The notes beneath the pieces are model-generated. The model saw only the letters and a list, made by a program, of their open reading frames with translations, made no database searches and was not told the DNA's origin. 64,000 nucleotides of DNA from Scilla litardierei (Eukaryota; Streptophyta; Magnoliopsida; Asparagales; Asparagaceae), in the NCBI GenBank assembly GCA_030789695.1, contig JAULAV010002387.1, positions 42,797-106,796 of the forward strand, given 5' to 3'. Positions 1 through 11,366 of this stretch are shown here, piece by piece. How positions within the stretch are numbered: the first letter of the stretch is position 1; each line of letters begins with the position of its first letter. The translations under genes and the position numbers were made by a program.

Positions 1-388
1 TCTCAATGTTCTGTGTTTGCTGCTATTTGGAGACGTGCTGATACTAGTTCTGGGCGGTAATGCATTTTAATTGGTTGTATGGTGCCCAGCATTGTGACTA
101 TTTGGGCGATATCTCAATTAGGAACTTCTGGCAATGACTTCTGTATGTGTTTAATTTTAGTTTTTTCTTTTTATATAATTCTTGGCTGCCTATGTTGGGG
201 TATTGTGGCAGGCCTGATCCATGTATCTTACTTTGTTATGGTTAGAACTAAGGGTCTGGCAGGTAGTAGAGAGTGACGACGCCTGTGTCCGCTCCTCCCT
301 CTATTTTGTCTAGTATCTTTATTTCTACCACTTTGTACATGGTTGTATATTTTAATATAAATCTTTTTACCTTTCATATATATATATA
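1..388 (+). mobile_element. Possible 3' tail of a LINE-like element
   Basis: No credible gene is seen. The segment at about 265-388 (GAGAGTGACG..., then TTTGTAC..., TAATATAAATCTTTTTACCTTT and a short ATATA run) resembles, in inverted orientation, the sequence at 2181-2330. Both end in a TTACCTTT-like motif followed by an AT simple repeat, which is how many plant LINE 3' ends look. A 65-codon open frame at 79-276 has no recognisable domain and is probably chance. The LINE assignment is an inference from tail structure only, because no reverse transcriptase is present. Confidence 0.3.
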
Positions 389-2105
389 CTAGTCATTACC
401 CGTGCCCATAGGGCATGGTTTATTTAATGGCTGAGTTTTTCTCCCCCACAAATTTCAAGTTCCCCCAAATTTCAAGTTTTCCCACAAAATTTCAAGTTTC
501 CCCCCAAATTTAAGCTTTCCCCCAAAATTTAAGTCCCCCCAAAATTGTCATTACCACCAAGGACAAACTTGCCACGTAGGACAAATCTTTGTCCTAGTAG
601 GATAAGATTCAAAATCTGCATAGAACTGGAAAACAAAATGGCCGGTAGGGGTGAGTATAAAAAGTGTGGGTGTGTGTGTGGAGGGTCCATAGGCAAAAAT
701 ACAAAAACCGGGGTTGTATGTGCAAAATTCCCAACCTCCTCTTTATCCCTCAAAATCTCATCTCTTATATTATCTCTTATTCAATTTCCCTGTTTTATAT
801 AATAGATATCCAAATTCTCTTATCCAATTTCTCATGTCCAAATTCTCTTATCAATTTCTCTTGATAACATCCGTCTTTTATATAATAGATATCCCTTATC
901 CAATTTCTCTTGTCCAATATCTCTTATCCAATTTCTCTTGATAACATCTCTCGTTTGTAATATAGATATCTCTTATCCAATTTCTCTTGATAACATCACT
1001 CTTATCCAATTTCTATTGTCCAATATCTCTTATTCAATTTCTCTTGATGACATCCCTCTTTTATAATATAGATATCTCTTATCCAATTTATCTTTTTCAA
1101 TATCTCTAATCCAATTTCTCTTGATAACATCCCTCTTTTATAATATAGATATCTCTTATCCAATTTTTCTTTTCCAATATCTCTTATCCAATTTCTCTTG
1201 ATAACATCCCTCTTTTATAATATAGATATCTCTTATCCAATCTCTCTTGATAACATCCCTCTTTTATAATATAGATATCTCTTATCCAATCTCTCTTGAT
1301 AACATCCATCTTTTATAATATAGATATCTCTTATCCAATTTCTCATGTCCAATATCTCTTATCCAATTTCTCTTGATAACATCCCTCTTTTATAATATAG
1401 ATATCTCTTATCCAATTTCTCTTGATAACATCCCTCTTTTATAATATAGATATCTCTTATCCAATCTCTCTTGATAACATCCCTCTCTTATAATATAGAT
1501 ATCTCTTATCCAATTTCTCTTGTCCAATATCTCTTATCCAATTTCTCTTGATAACATCCCTATTTTATAATATAGATATCTCTTATCCAATTTCTCTTGT
1601 CTAATATCTCTTATCCAATTTCTCTTGATAACATCCCTCTTTTATAATATAGATATCTCTTATCCAATTTCTCATGTCCAATATCTCTTATCCAATTTCT
1701 ATTGATAACATCCCTCTTTTATAATATAGATATATCTTATCCAATCTCTCTTGATAACATCCCTCTCTTATAATATAGACATCTCTTATCCAATTTCTCT
1801 TGTCCAATATCTCTTATCCAATTTCTCTTGATAACATCCCTCTTTTCTAATATAGATATCTCTTATCCAATTTCTCATGTCCAATATCTCTTATCCAATT
1901 TCTCTTGATAACATCCCTCTTTTATAATATTGATATCTCTTATCCAATTTCTCTTGATAACATCCCTCTTTTATAATATAGATATCTCTTATCCAATTTC
2001 TCTTGATAACATCCCTCTCTTATAATATAGATATCTCTTATCCAATTTCTCTTGTCCAATATCTCTTATCCAATTTCTCTTGATAACATCCCTCTTTTAT
2101 AACAT

Positions 2106-2108
<3 letters not shown>
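389..2108 (-). mobile_element. Non-autonomous Helitron-like element
   Basis: Read on the minus strand the element starts with TC (2108-2107) and ends with CTAG (392-389). A GC-rich hairpin (GTGCCC/GGGCAT, about 401-416) lies about ten bases inside the 3' end. It sits between A and T inside a (TA)n tract, the usual Helitron target. There is no Rep/helicase coding sequence. The 3' half has thymine-, adenine- and guanine-rich stretches of the type AAATTTGGGGG. The 5' two thirds are a tandem array of the element's own 5' end. A second member of the family lies at 46996-47509 on the other strand and shares the 5' GAGGGATGTTAT motif and the 3' hairpin plus TATGACTAG terminus, which supports the boundaries. 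Confidence 0.65.
795..2108 (-). repeat. Tandem array of the Helitron 5' end
   Basis: About twenty degenerate units in two length classes (roughly 46 and 76 bp) are built from TATAATATAGATATC, CTCTTATCCAATTTCTC, TTGTCCAATATC and TTGATAACATCCCTC. On the minus strand every unit begins like the element's 5' terminus (TCTATATTATAAAAGAGGG), so the array is a serial duplication of the left terminal sequence. Confidence 0.85.

Positions 2109-2180
<72 letters not shown>
2109..2180. repeat. (TA)n microsatellite
   Basis: Uninterrupted TA dinucleotide run of about 72 bp that borders the Helitron. A shorter run lies on the other side (about 377-388), so the element split a longer AT tract. Confidence 0.97.
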
Positions 2181-2183
<3 letters not shown>

Positions 2184-2330
2184 GTAAGAAAGATTATATT
2201 AACAACCAAAGTAGTTTACAAAGTACAAATGGTCATATGCACTGTTAGAGAAAGGATAGGGCACATGCGCCGTCACTCTCCACTAACAGGGACATACTCC
2301 CCAAAAGAATTACAAGTAACACAGCCCACA
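2181..2330 (-). mobile_element. Possible LINE-like 3' tail, inverted partner of 265-388
   Basis: Read on the minus strand it gives GAGAGTGACGGCGC, then TTTGTACTTTG, TTAATATAATCTTTC and TTACCTTT running into (TA)n. This parallels 265-388 on the plus strand. The two tails therefore face each other across the AT tract. Similarity was judged by eye. Confidence 0.3.
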
Positions 2331-2631
2331 AAAAAGGTTTATATCTATTCTATAAAACACGAAGATTTTGAATTTTGTCCCAGTAGGACAAGAAGACTAG
2401 GATAAGGGGTTATGACTAGGACATTGGCTTGATGAGTAGGACTTGGGATGAGGTTTGAATTTGGGAGGAAACCATTAGGTTGAGATGTTTGAAATTTGAA
2501 GTTTGAATTTGAATTTGAAAACAAAAGTTTGGGGGGGGGATTTTGAAAATTTTGAAAACAAAAAATATCCCACCACTTCTGTTGCCATGTTCCATGCTAA
2601 AAAATTGAAAACAAAACTCGCTTTCCCATAG
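2331..2631. other. No gene seen; AT-rich spacer with a G run
   Basis: Low-complexity TTTGAATTTGAA and AAAATTTTG stretches and a run of nine G at about 2531. Nothing coding or structured is supported. Confidence 0.5.
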
Positions 2632-2802
2632 CAACGCCTTCTCCTTCAATCCATCGACCCTGAAATCCCTCCATCGATCTTCACCATCAAAGCAAGAGCC
2701 ACATCCCTCACCCGTGATTGCGTTGTCTGCCTTCTCGACTCCCTTCGAACCCTCTCTCTCTGCTCTCAGGCTATCAGAGCTGTGGTTTTCACTTCCCTCA
2801 AG
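2632..2802 (+). pseudogene. Exon-like fragment of an unrecognised gene
   Basis: A 57-codon stretch without stops runs from just after a TAG at 2629-2631 to a splice-donor-like AAG|GTACG at 2802/2803. The residues (for example SIDPEIPPSIFTIKARATS and AIRAVVFTSLK) read like a soluble helical protein, but I do not recognise the family. There is no start codon and no matching next exon. It lies about 100 bp upstream of an unrelated V-ATPase fragment, so the area may be a patchwork of captured gene pieces. Function unknown. Confidence 0.35.
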
Positions 2803-2907
2803 GTACGTTTTTTGGTTCAGACGTCTTCTCCCTCCCCAAAAAACTAAGGTTTCTAATTTTAAAAAATGGAATCATGTCATCCAGCTTTTTCTCCCAAAAC
2901 CATTCCT

Positions 2908-3113
2908 TTTACATGCATAGGAGCGCCATACGGGACAGGGTGGTTATGGCAAACGTTTTGGGGATCTACGGTGATTATCGATGCTGGGATCAACCCTACG
3001 GCCAAGTCTTATTTTTTGTTTGATGGGTACATTCACCTCTCTTCAGATTTGGCTTGTGGGCTTGCTGGGTCTGCTGCCATGGGTATTGGTATCATCGGTG
3101 ATGCCAGAGTCCG
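2908..3113 (+). pseudogene. VHA-c: V-type H+-ATPase subunit c (proteolipid) fragment
   Basis: Three blocks match the highly conserved 16-kDa proteolipid of the vacuolar proton pump. [11 protein letters not shown] corresponds to the end of the first membrane helix, [11 protein letters not shown] to the start of the second, and [15 protein letters not shown] then [23 protein letters not shown] to the loop and third helix. The first and third blocks share one frame and VLGIYG is in another, so there is a frameshift, and about 20 residues are missing after the first block. The match stops at CCG|GTACTC, a plausible exon end. The N-terminus and the fourth helix with its proton-carrying glutamate are absent. 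This is a dead gene fragment, either captured by a transposon or a decayed gene. Confidence 0.8.
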
Positions 3114-4451
3114 GTACTCTTACCTGCTCTTTATCTCCATGCGTTTTATTTGGTTTTGATACCCCTAACTCTCTAAAACATTTGCATTAATAAAGTGGAT
3201 TATATTCGGTCATGAAATGGTTGGTGAAAATTAACGTGAATTGTTTATTTCATAATCGAGTGACTGCTTGGATCTGTTGCACAATGAATTATGATAAGTT
3301 GGAATGGGAATCATGATCGAGTGTGCTTTGTGGGCCATTTCAACATGATGAAATGGGAATCGGTTGCATTGGAATGAGAATTTCAGATGGTGAGAGTCAT
3401 ATGCACATTTGTTTGTTTCCATATTTATTCATGTTAGGGTAAATGTGGAGCTTTGTTCTCTTTCCCGAGCTTATTTATGTTGGTGGCACTTCTTAAGTGC
3501 AAGGTATTTTCCCAGGCTTATTTATGTTGGTCTCTGATCGTGGGAAATTTGGTTTTTTTTTGTGTCTGTATTTTTCACTTGCAAGTGACACAAAGCTTCA
3601 AACTTCATTTTGTTGTTTTTTTGGAGAAAGAAATTTGGAGAGTTAGTCACGAAGAAAGGTAATGCCTCCAGGTTTTCTGCTCGCCAAATGTTTGTACAAA
3701 TGCTCACAAGAACATTAAGAGAATTACTCAAAGCATTGCTCAAATTTTTTTGCCAGTTTATTCTTTCTCTAGGATTTCTAGACATTCAGCATCCAGCCTC
3801 CAGGATTCCTTCAGGATTTCTAGACATAAAGCATTGGTTCAAAAAATCTTTTGTTTTCCCCACAATTTGTTCAATGTATTGCAAATTTATTGTGTTGTGT
3901 TTATGCTCAAATATGTTGCTTCTGCCCTATTATTGCAGGTTTATTAAGTTTTGAAACTTATATATTCATATGACCAATCCTACCATTTTCATTTCAGTTA
4001 TTGCGATTTGAAACTTATAAACTTACTGCAAATTTAATTTCATATTCAAGCGACTACTCTCATTTCATTGCGTTGCTTCGGCTCCAATGGCCATGGATCA
4101 ATAGGGTACTTGGAGGCAGTCATTCGCTACTACATGGCCGGTATAGCCCTTACCTGCAGATTGGTGAGCAACTCGATCCAAAAATTCATTCAAGTTTGCG
4201 TTTTTTCTATTTTTAGATTTAAAGGCGATTACTTAAATTTTCATTATAGCGAAGTGCTTCCATTAATTAAAGGATTATAATCAATTGATCTTCTTGAACT
4301 AGAAAAATTAAAGATCCTGGTATTTTTTGCCATATCTCTTGATCATGGAATGGGTGGAAATTTTTTTACATATGCTAATGGGTGTGAATAGGCTGGAATT
4401 TTTTTACATATGCTTAGAGTTGCCATCATGTTAATTTTTACATATGCTTAG
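3114..4451. other. Host-like spacer, no confident gene
   Basis: AT-rich DNA without a long reading frame. An exon-like piece at about 4066-4163 reads SNGHGSIGYLEAVIRYYMA in one frame and ends at a possible donor (ATTG|GTGAGC), but its family is not recognised. The imperfect repeat TTTTTACATATGCTTAG occurs three times between 4365 and 4451. Confidence 0.4.
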
Positions 4452-4666
4452 TGTTATGAATGAGGGAGGCCTTTGGCCTCCCCTCCTTCATTACCCATTC
4501 ATTAGGCCCCCATTACTTAGAGTAATGGGGACCCTTGGTCTCCTAGAGGCTTTTGGCCTCCCCACTTTGAGATATATAAATAGAGCACCATGGCTCTTAG
4601 CTATGGTGACTTATTCTTAGCAATGAAATTCTCTCTCTCTCTCTTGAGTCCAATTACCTTCTAACA
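4452..4666 (+). repeat. 5' LTR of the Ty1/copia element
   Basis: 215 bp from TGTTATGAATGAGG to TTCTAACA. It contains an inverted motif AGGCCTTTGGCCT, a TATA box and a (CT)n stretch downstream of it. It matches 11367-11585 base for base apart from the CT run. Confidence 0.95.
4573..4583 (+). promoter_or_regulatory. LTR TATA box
   Basis: TATATAAATAG in the middle of the short LTR, followed about 45 bp later by the CT-rich tract. It is the expected core promoter for the element's genomic RNA. The same motif is at 11488-11498 in the 3' LTR. Confidence 0.75.
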
Positions 4667-6568
4667 CGTTATCATTACTTCCGCTCTTCTCCATCTCCGA
4701 CAAAAAATCAAACCCCTACGCGCGAAGGAATCTGTTGTTGCGGTAATCCGTTGCGGCGAAGCTTTACGGGGATTTTTTTTTGGGCATATTGGGAGCGGGA
4801 CTATCTACGGATTTTTCTTATCACGATCTTCCCTAGATCTTTGATCTAGAGGTAACTTTTCGATCCCGTATATACTTACAAAATATTGTAAGCGTGGTAC
4901 ATACTTATGAAATTAAATCGTGAAATGAAATTGAAATAAGTTGAGTCTTTGAAATATTGAGAGGCCAAATGTCCTCTGCGTGTCTGGTACAGGCAAGTAT
5001 TGCCTGGCTAATGTCCTTGCTATTGCGTGAAGTTTTCACTACATTTTTCTACCCTCTTCATGGCCAGGACCTGGCCGTTGATTCATGATTTTTTTTGGTT
5101 AATGAATCTGATTAGCATAGTGAGATATTGATATAAATTTGATTTATTTTGATTTTCTATCTGATAATATTTCAAACTAAAAATAGTTTCTTCTAAATTT
5201 CAAAGGTGTGTGAAATTCTAACTATGTATCTCCACTTGGTAGAAACTGTAGTGAAACTTCCCTCTACATTGATTTGGCAGCGAGAGCGTGCTGCTCTTGG
5301 GCATTAATATGATTTTATGCCAATTTTGTACCAGTCGACAGTTATATTTTCCTACTGTCATATTAAGACATGCGCAAAAGGATTTCATGATTATGAAGTA
5401 AAATGGATAACCTTTAAGTTAGAAAATGGAAGTTCATATCCACTAACAGTCTGTAGTCCGAGCTGGGAGCTAAGTTTTTGTATGCGGCTTATTGACGCAG
5501 AACGTCTGAATAATGACATAAGAGCGTCTGTCAGTAGCTTGGGACCATAAAGCCCTTATTAGATTGTTTTAAATTTACTCTAAAAAAATACAGTCCATGG
5601 GCCTGCAGCCCAAATCTTAAATAAAAAATTTATAAATTCTTTTTGTTGGGCTGTTTTTTGGGCCTGAAGCCCAGTACATAACAATTACAATTAATATGTG
5701 TTTAATTTTGCTTATGGGCCTGAAGCCCAAATTAGAATAATAATTTAATTCGTCTGTTTATTTGGGCCAGAAGCCCAGTTAATCAAATTGCTGATATTAT
5801 GTAAAACATCTCTCTTGAATTGTTAATTATTTATGGATTATTAGGATTTTTCAAAATATAAATATCTTAAAGATCCTGAGACCGCTCTGTCGTTAGTCAC
5901 CTAACCTAACGGTGTATGACGTTTCCACGTGGTCTACGAGATAATTATATTTTCTAGTTTCCTTTACCATATGTTTTACTTGAGATATATGCGTGGTTGT
6001 TTATTTTTATGCCTGTAGCATATTTAGAACTGCGTGGATGTTTAAATCAGTAAAAATGTGTTTTTCGGGATCGGCCATTGTATACCTATTTACTTTCCTT
6101 GCACTTTTATTTTCTTTTGAGAGAATTTGTAAGTGAGGAAATTTGTATTTTAAAGCCAAAGCTCGATGCAATAGCACATAGAATTGATGAAAACTCCTTC
6201 AATGGATCATGATGTCGGTCAATGTGCTTGACTAATTTTGCTGGACCAACCTAGCTTGACTGGGTAACAAGTGGTCCTGGCTTAGTCAATTCCCTGGCCG
6301 CGTCCGCTGGACCGCAAGGAGTCGATTCATGACTGTGTAAGCCAAAGCTCGATGCAACAGCATATGAAGACGGAGATATAGGGACCCAGTTCTGTTTGGG
6401 TTTCCAAAGTTGTATTATTTTTCTTTCCTTTTTATGGACTGTAAACGAACTTTGGACTGTTTATTATTTTGGGTATCTGGCCGATCCCCGCATTTTTACT
6501 TGTTTATTTTTTTATGCATGAATTTTGAATTTTAATTAATTCATGCTCATTTTAAATTGCGTAGATAA
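4667..6568 (+). other. Long untranslated leader of the Ty1/copia element
   Basis: About 1.9 kb between the 5' LTR and gag holds no credible reading frame. The bases after the LTR (CGTTATCATTACTTCC) do not match the usual initiator-methionine tRNA primer site TGGTATCAGAGC, so priming probably differs in this family. It contains the four-copy palindrome cluster described separately. Confidence 0.6.
5598..5777 (+). repeat. Four spaced copies of TGGGCCTGAAGCCCA palindrome
   Basis: Copies start at 5598, 5659, 5715 and 5763 (TGGGCC, then TGCA, TGAA or AGAA-type centres, then GCCCA). Each can form a short GGGC/GCCC hairpin, and each contains TGGGCC, a motif known in plant promoters as site II (TCP-type) sequence. 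Function here is inference. Confidence 0.7.
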
Positions 6569-7582
6569 ATGGCAAAATTGGCAATCGTCGATTTCGAAGT
6601 CCTTGATTCTGCAGGGACAAATTAACTGAGTTGGCGAGTGGACCTGAAGTTCCACTTGCGTTCGATGGCCCTCCTTGGGTCCATTTTGGCTCCTTCCTCG
6701 GCCCCAGCAGCGGCCGAAGCTTCTGCTACAGCTAGCAGCAGCCCTACAACCAATGTATCCGATGTAGATAAGGCGAAAGCCATAATCTACATTAGGAAAC
6801 ATATAGATCGGACCTTGAAGGCCGAATACTTAACGGTTGAGGACCCAAAGGACCTATGGACAGCGCTGGAAGCACGGTATAAACATCAAATTGATGTTAT
6901 ATTACCCCGTGCCAGTTATGAGTGGGAAAACCTCAGACTTCAGGACTATAAGTCCGTCGCTGAGTACAATTCTGCACTTCATAACATCACATCACGCCTG
7001 AAGTTGTGCGGTGAAGAAGTGACAGAACATCGCATGTTGGAAAAGACATTTACCTCGTTTCACGAGAAAGATGCAATCCTCATGCAGCAGTATCGTGAAC
7101 GCAATTTCACGAAATTCTCCGATCTGATCTCATGCCTACTTAGGGCAGAGCAGAATCGAGACTTACTGCTTGCAACTCATAACTTGCGTCCAGCTGGCAC
7201 TGCCCCTATCCCTGAAGCCCACCACGTTTCTCCCCAGAAGTGGAAAAACAAGAGGAAGACTAAAAACAATAAAGGGAAAGCTATAATGAAGCAACCAAGA
7301 GGTGCATCTCCACAGACAAACAAAAACAACAAGGGAAAAAGAAACTTCACTTGGAAGCGAAAGAACACCGAGCAAGTGTCACTTCCAAAGAAGAACTGAG
7401 AGGATAAATGCCATAGATGCGGCATGACTGGCCATTGGTCCAGAAACTGCCGCACTCCTCGCCACCTCCAGGATCTATACCAGGCGAGCCAGAAGTCTCT
7501 ACCTAAAACAAACTTGGCGGATGTTCAGCCACCAACAATGTTTACTGCAAAAGACTTCGAGAACGACGACCTTCTCGATTAA
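6569..7582 (+). pseudogene. gag: Ty1/copia gag with two in-frame stops
   Basis: Gag is the structural protein that forms the virus-like particle and binds genomic RNA. The start at 6569 (MAKLAIVDFEVLD) matches the usual N-terminus of this copia gag group. A TAA at 6623-6625 stops it after 18 codons. The frame then stays open to a TGA at 7397-7399. The open part carries the conserved helical gag core (for example LKAEYLTVEDPKDLW, EYNSALHNITSRLKLCGE, FSDLISCLLRAEQN) and a lysine-rich RNA-binding stretch. Directly after the TGA comes a CCHC zinc knuckle (CHRCGMTGHWSRNC). The natural end is TAA at 7580-7582. Both stops are nonsense changes rather than frameshifts, because the frame is preserved throughout. 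Confidence 0.9.
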
Positions 7583-7712
7583 GCACCATCATTTATCTAT
7601 GCTTTTTAGAAATTCAATGTATCTTCATCTTTATTTGCTTAATTACGAACTTTTATTTTCGAATGAATGTTTACATTTTCGCTCAAATAAAATTTCGTTT
7701 TTGCTTATATAG
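7583..7712 (+). other. gag-pol intergenic gap
   Basis: 130 bp of AT-rich sequence separates the gag stop from the first pol methionine, and gag and pol are in different frames. Gag and pol are therefore separate open frames in this element rather than a fusion. Confidence 0.6.
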
Positions 7713-10700
7713 ATGATCTCTGAGTGCCTAGTGGACAGTGCCTCAACGCACACAATCCTTCGCGATCATTGCTATTTTAATAGCGTAAATAAATATGACG
7801 GTCCTGTTATCATAATTTCAGGACTGTCCCAAATAATCGAAGGATCTGGTGAAGCAATTATATTGCTCCCAAATAACACAAGACTTCAAATAAAAAATGC
7901 ATTATTCTCTCCTAAATCAAATAGGAATCTCGTAAGTTTCAAGGATTTCCGTTTAAACGGATATCACTTAGAAACCAGAGATGAAAATACGGTTGAATAT
8001 CTGTATGTAACTCGTCAGAAAGATGACCGGAAGATCATCTGCTAACGATTCAAGGGACTCCCATCGGGTCTCTACCAAACATACATTCAACCAATAGAAG
8101 CCAATATGGCTGAGCACCAGACGTGCCAATCACTGCCAGAGTTCGAACTCTGGCACAATAGACTTGGTCACCCTGGAACAGCAATGATGCACCGCATCAT
8201 CACTGAATCCCGTGGACACAAATTGAAGAACCTGAAGATTCTTCAAAAGGGTGAATTTCCATGTCTCCCTTGTTTTAAGGGAAAACTAATAACGAGACCA
8301 TCCCTCCTGAAAGTGGGATTAGAGTCTCCTGGCTTCCTTGAGAGAATTCATGGTGACATTTGCGGGCCTATTCACCCCGCAAGTGGCCCATTTCGGTACT
8401 TCATGGTACTGATTGATGCATCAACCAAATGGTCTTATGTGTGCCTCTTGTCCACCTGCAACCTAGCTTTTCCAAAGCTATTGGCACAAATAATAAGGTT
8501 GCGTGCTCATTTCCCCGATAACCAAATCAAGAAACTACGTCTTGATAATGCGGGAGAATTTACTTCACAAGTCTTCGAAGACTATTGCCGGGCAACGGGT
8601 ATTGAAGTTGAACATCCTGTAGCACATGTTCACACCCAAAACGGATTAGCTGAGTCCCTTATAAAGAGACTCCAATGGATTGCACGTCCATTGCTTATGC
8701 AATCCCAGTTGCCTGTGGATGCTTGGGGGCATGCTATTTTACATGCCGCATCACTTATTAGGATAAGACCCTCTGGAGGTCACACTTTATCCCCGATGCA
8801 ACTAGCATACGGCGCACCTCCGGATATCTCTCATTTGAGAGTGTTTGGTTGTGCGGTATATGTCCCAATAGCACCACCGCAGAGGACCAAAATGGGTCCT
8901 CAGCGTCGTCTAGGTATATATATTGGGTTTGATTCGCCCTCTATTATCAGATACCTTGAACCCCTGACGGGTGACACATTCAAAGCACGTTTTGCAGACT
9001 GTGAATTTAATGAGAAATTTTTTCCAAAACTGGGCACACAGTCTAAGAAGCCAGAAGCTTATGAGACCATTAGTTGGGACCAGAAGTCTTTGTCCCTATA
9101 TGATCCGCGTACTAATCTGTGTGAAGATGAGATCCTGAAGATCCTTCACATCCAGAATACAGTACATCTTTTACCGGATAAATTCACGGACAACCAGAAG
9201 ATTGTCCGTTCACACGTCCCTGCTGCCAACACGCCAGCTAGGATTGACATCCCCATAGATGGATGCAGCCCACCGGCAGCAGAATTGGTTGTACCTCAAA
9301 TGAAAAGAGGACGCCCACCAGGTTCAAAAGATAAAGTTCCTCGAAAGAGGAAGACTCCTGGCGATACTAAGATTATCCCTCCACAGGATGCTGAGCTCAG
9401 ACCAGCTACTTCTCCCATCCTGATTTCCCCAGCAGAGGAAACAATAGGAGAAACATCATTAAATTTTGTACGTACTGGAGAAGTACTGGACAGAAATAGC
9501 ATAGTCGTCGACGACGATTTTGCGTTCGATATTGCCGTTCACGTCACTGAATATGACGATGACGACGAACCACGATCTCTAGCGGAATGTAAACGCAGAG
9601 ATGATTGGCCAAAGTGGGACGAGGCAATAAGAGTAGAGCTGGACTCACTCTTGAAACGCAAAGTCTTTGGACCAGTAGTCCAAACACCAGTAGGTGTAAA
9701 ACCTGTGGGATATAAGTGGGTTTTCATAAGAAAAAGAGATGAAAATAATGTGATCGTTCGCTATAAGGCACGCCTTGTAGCCCAGGGATTTTCCCAAAGA
9801 CCGGGGATTGATTACGAAGATACGTATTCCCCGGTCATGGATTCGATCATCTTCCGATTTTTAATCAGCCTAACTTCTCTGGAAAGCCTAGAAATGCAGC
9901 TCATGGACGTTGTGACTGCATATCTATATGGCGATATAGATAAAAATATCTATATGAGACTTCCTGATGGGTTTAATCTACCCCCAGAGATGAAAGAGAT
10001 ACCTCGGGACGTATTCTCTGTAAGGCTACATAGATCATTATATGGTCTAAAACAATCGGGCAAGATGTGGTATAACAGACTAAGTGATTTTCTTGCACAG
10101 CAAGGATTCACGAATAACGAAGTCTGCCCGTGTATCTTTATCAAAAGAACGGGAACAGGATTTGTCATCATAGCTGTATATGTAGATGACTTAAATCTCA
10201 TAGGATCTCATGCAGAGATCAAAGAGATATCTGAAAGCCTTAAACATACTTTTGAAATGAAAGGCCTAGGCAAAACAAAGTATTGTCTTGGCTTACAGAT
10301 AGAACACCTAAGAGGTGGAATCCTATTACACCAATCTAATTATACAAAGAAACTTCTACGCAAGTTTCATATGGATAAATGTCATCCTTTAGGTACTCCT
10401 ATGGTCGTAAGATCACTAGATGTACATAAGGACCCCTTCCGGCCACTGGAAGAGGGGGAGGAGATACTGGGTCCTGAAGTACCCTACCTCAGTGCCATTG
10501 GAGCACTTCTATATCTGGCTAACTGTACGCGTCCCGATATAGCGTTTACAGTTAATCTACTAGCCAGACACAGTGCTATGCCCACAAAGCGCCACTGGAA
10601 CGGAGTAAAGCATCTTCTGCGATACCTTCAGGGTTCCATTGATCTTGGACTTTACTACCAGAGAGGTGCCTCCCCCAAATTGTTTGGTTATGCTGATGCA

Positions 10701-11183
10701 GGTTATCTCTCTGATCCGCACACGGCAAAATCTCAAACAGGTTTTGTATTTACCTACGGAGGTACTGCTATCTCTTGGAGATCGGTAAAACAAACCACTA
10801 CTGCTACATCTTCCAACCATGCAGAGCTCATCGCGATCCATGAGGCGAGCAGAGAATGTTTTTGGCTACGCTCCGTCGTTCAACACATCCTCCAATCCAC
10901 TGGCCTGAAGACCAGTGATCTGGAGCCTACTGCCCTATTCGAAGACATCGCCGCATGCATTGCTCAGCTTCAGAAGGGCTACATCAAAGGCGACAGGACA
11001 AAACACATTTCTCCCAAGTTTTTCTGGACGCACGAGCAGAAGAACGACAAGCAGATTGAAGTTCGACAGATCCAGTCATGCAACAACTTAGCTGATCTTT
11101 TTACTAAGGCATTGCCTAAATGTACTTTTGTAAAGCTTGTAAAGAACATTGGTATGCGACAGTTGAAAGACCTGCAAGCCTGA
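7713..11183 (+). pseudogene. pol: Ty1/copia pol polyprotein with one in-frame stop
   Basis: The polyprotein carries an aspartic protease (active-site motif LVDSAS) at the N-terminus. A TAA at 8043-8045 then interrupts it, and the same frame resumes to the natural end. Counting from the methionine at 8106, there is a pre-integrase zinc-binding region (HNRLGHPG, near residue 17). The integrase catalytic triad is D84, D147, E183 with canonical D-35-E spacing (HGDICGP, LDNAGEF, NGLAESL). The reverse transcriptase has YVDDL near residue 691, and the RNase H has GYADAGYLSDP near 861. The order is copia-type. All visible active sites are intact, so the single nonsense codon is the only obvious lesion. 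It detaches the protease from the rest. Confidence 0.93.
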
Positions 11184-11357
11184 AGCTTGTACGGATCAGG
11201 GGGAGTAACATGTGGGTTGCACTCTTTTTCCTTAAGCTGTTGGGTTTTCCCACTGGGTTTTCCACAGCTAAGGTTTTAACGAGGCAAACACACTTACTCT
11301 GGATCCAGAAGTATCCACCCCTTGCCTCAGTAGCTGAGACCGAAGTGATGAATGTGT

Positions 11358-11366
11358 AAGGGGGAG
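11358..11366 (+). promoter_or_regulatory. Polypurine tract of the Ty1/copia element
   Basis: AAGGGGGAG abuts the 3' LTR, as needed for plus-strand DNA priming. Confidence 0.85.

Noticed and set aside
79..276. 65-codon hydrophobic open frame at the window start
   Set aside because: Low-complexity hydrophobic translation of AT-rich DNA, with no start context or homologous copy on the inverted partner.
2416..2649. 77-codon minus-strand frame
   Set aside because: Made of low-complexity TTTGAATTTG-type sequence, with no conserved motif.
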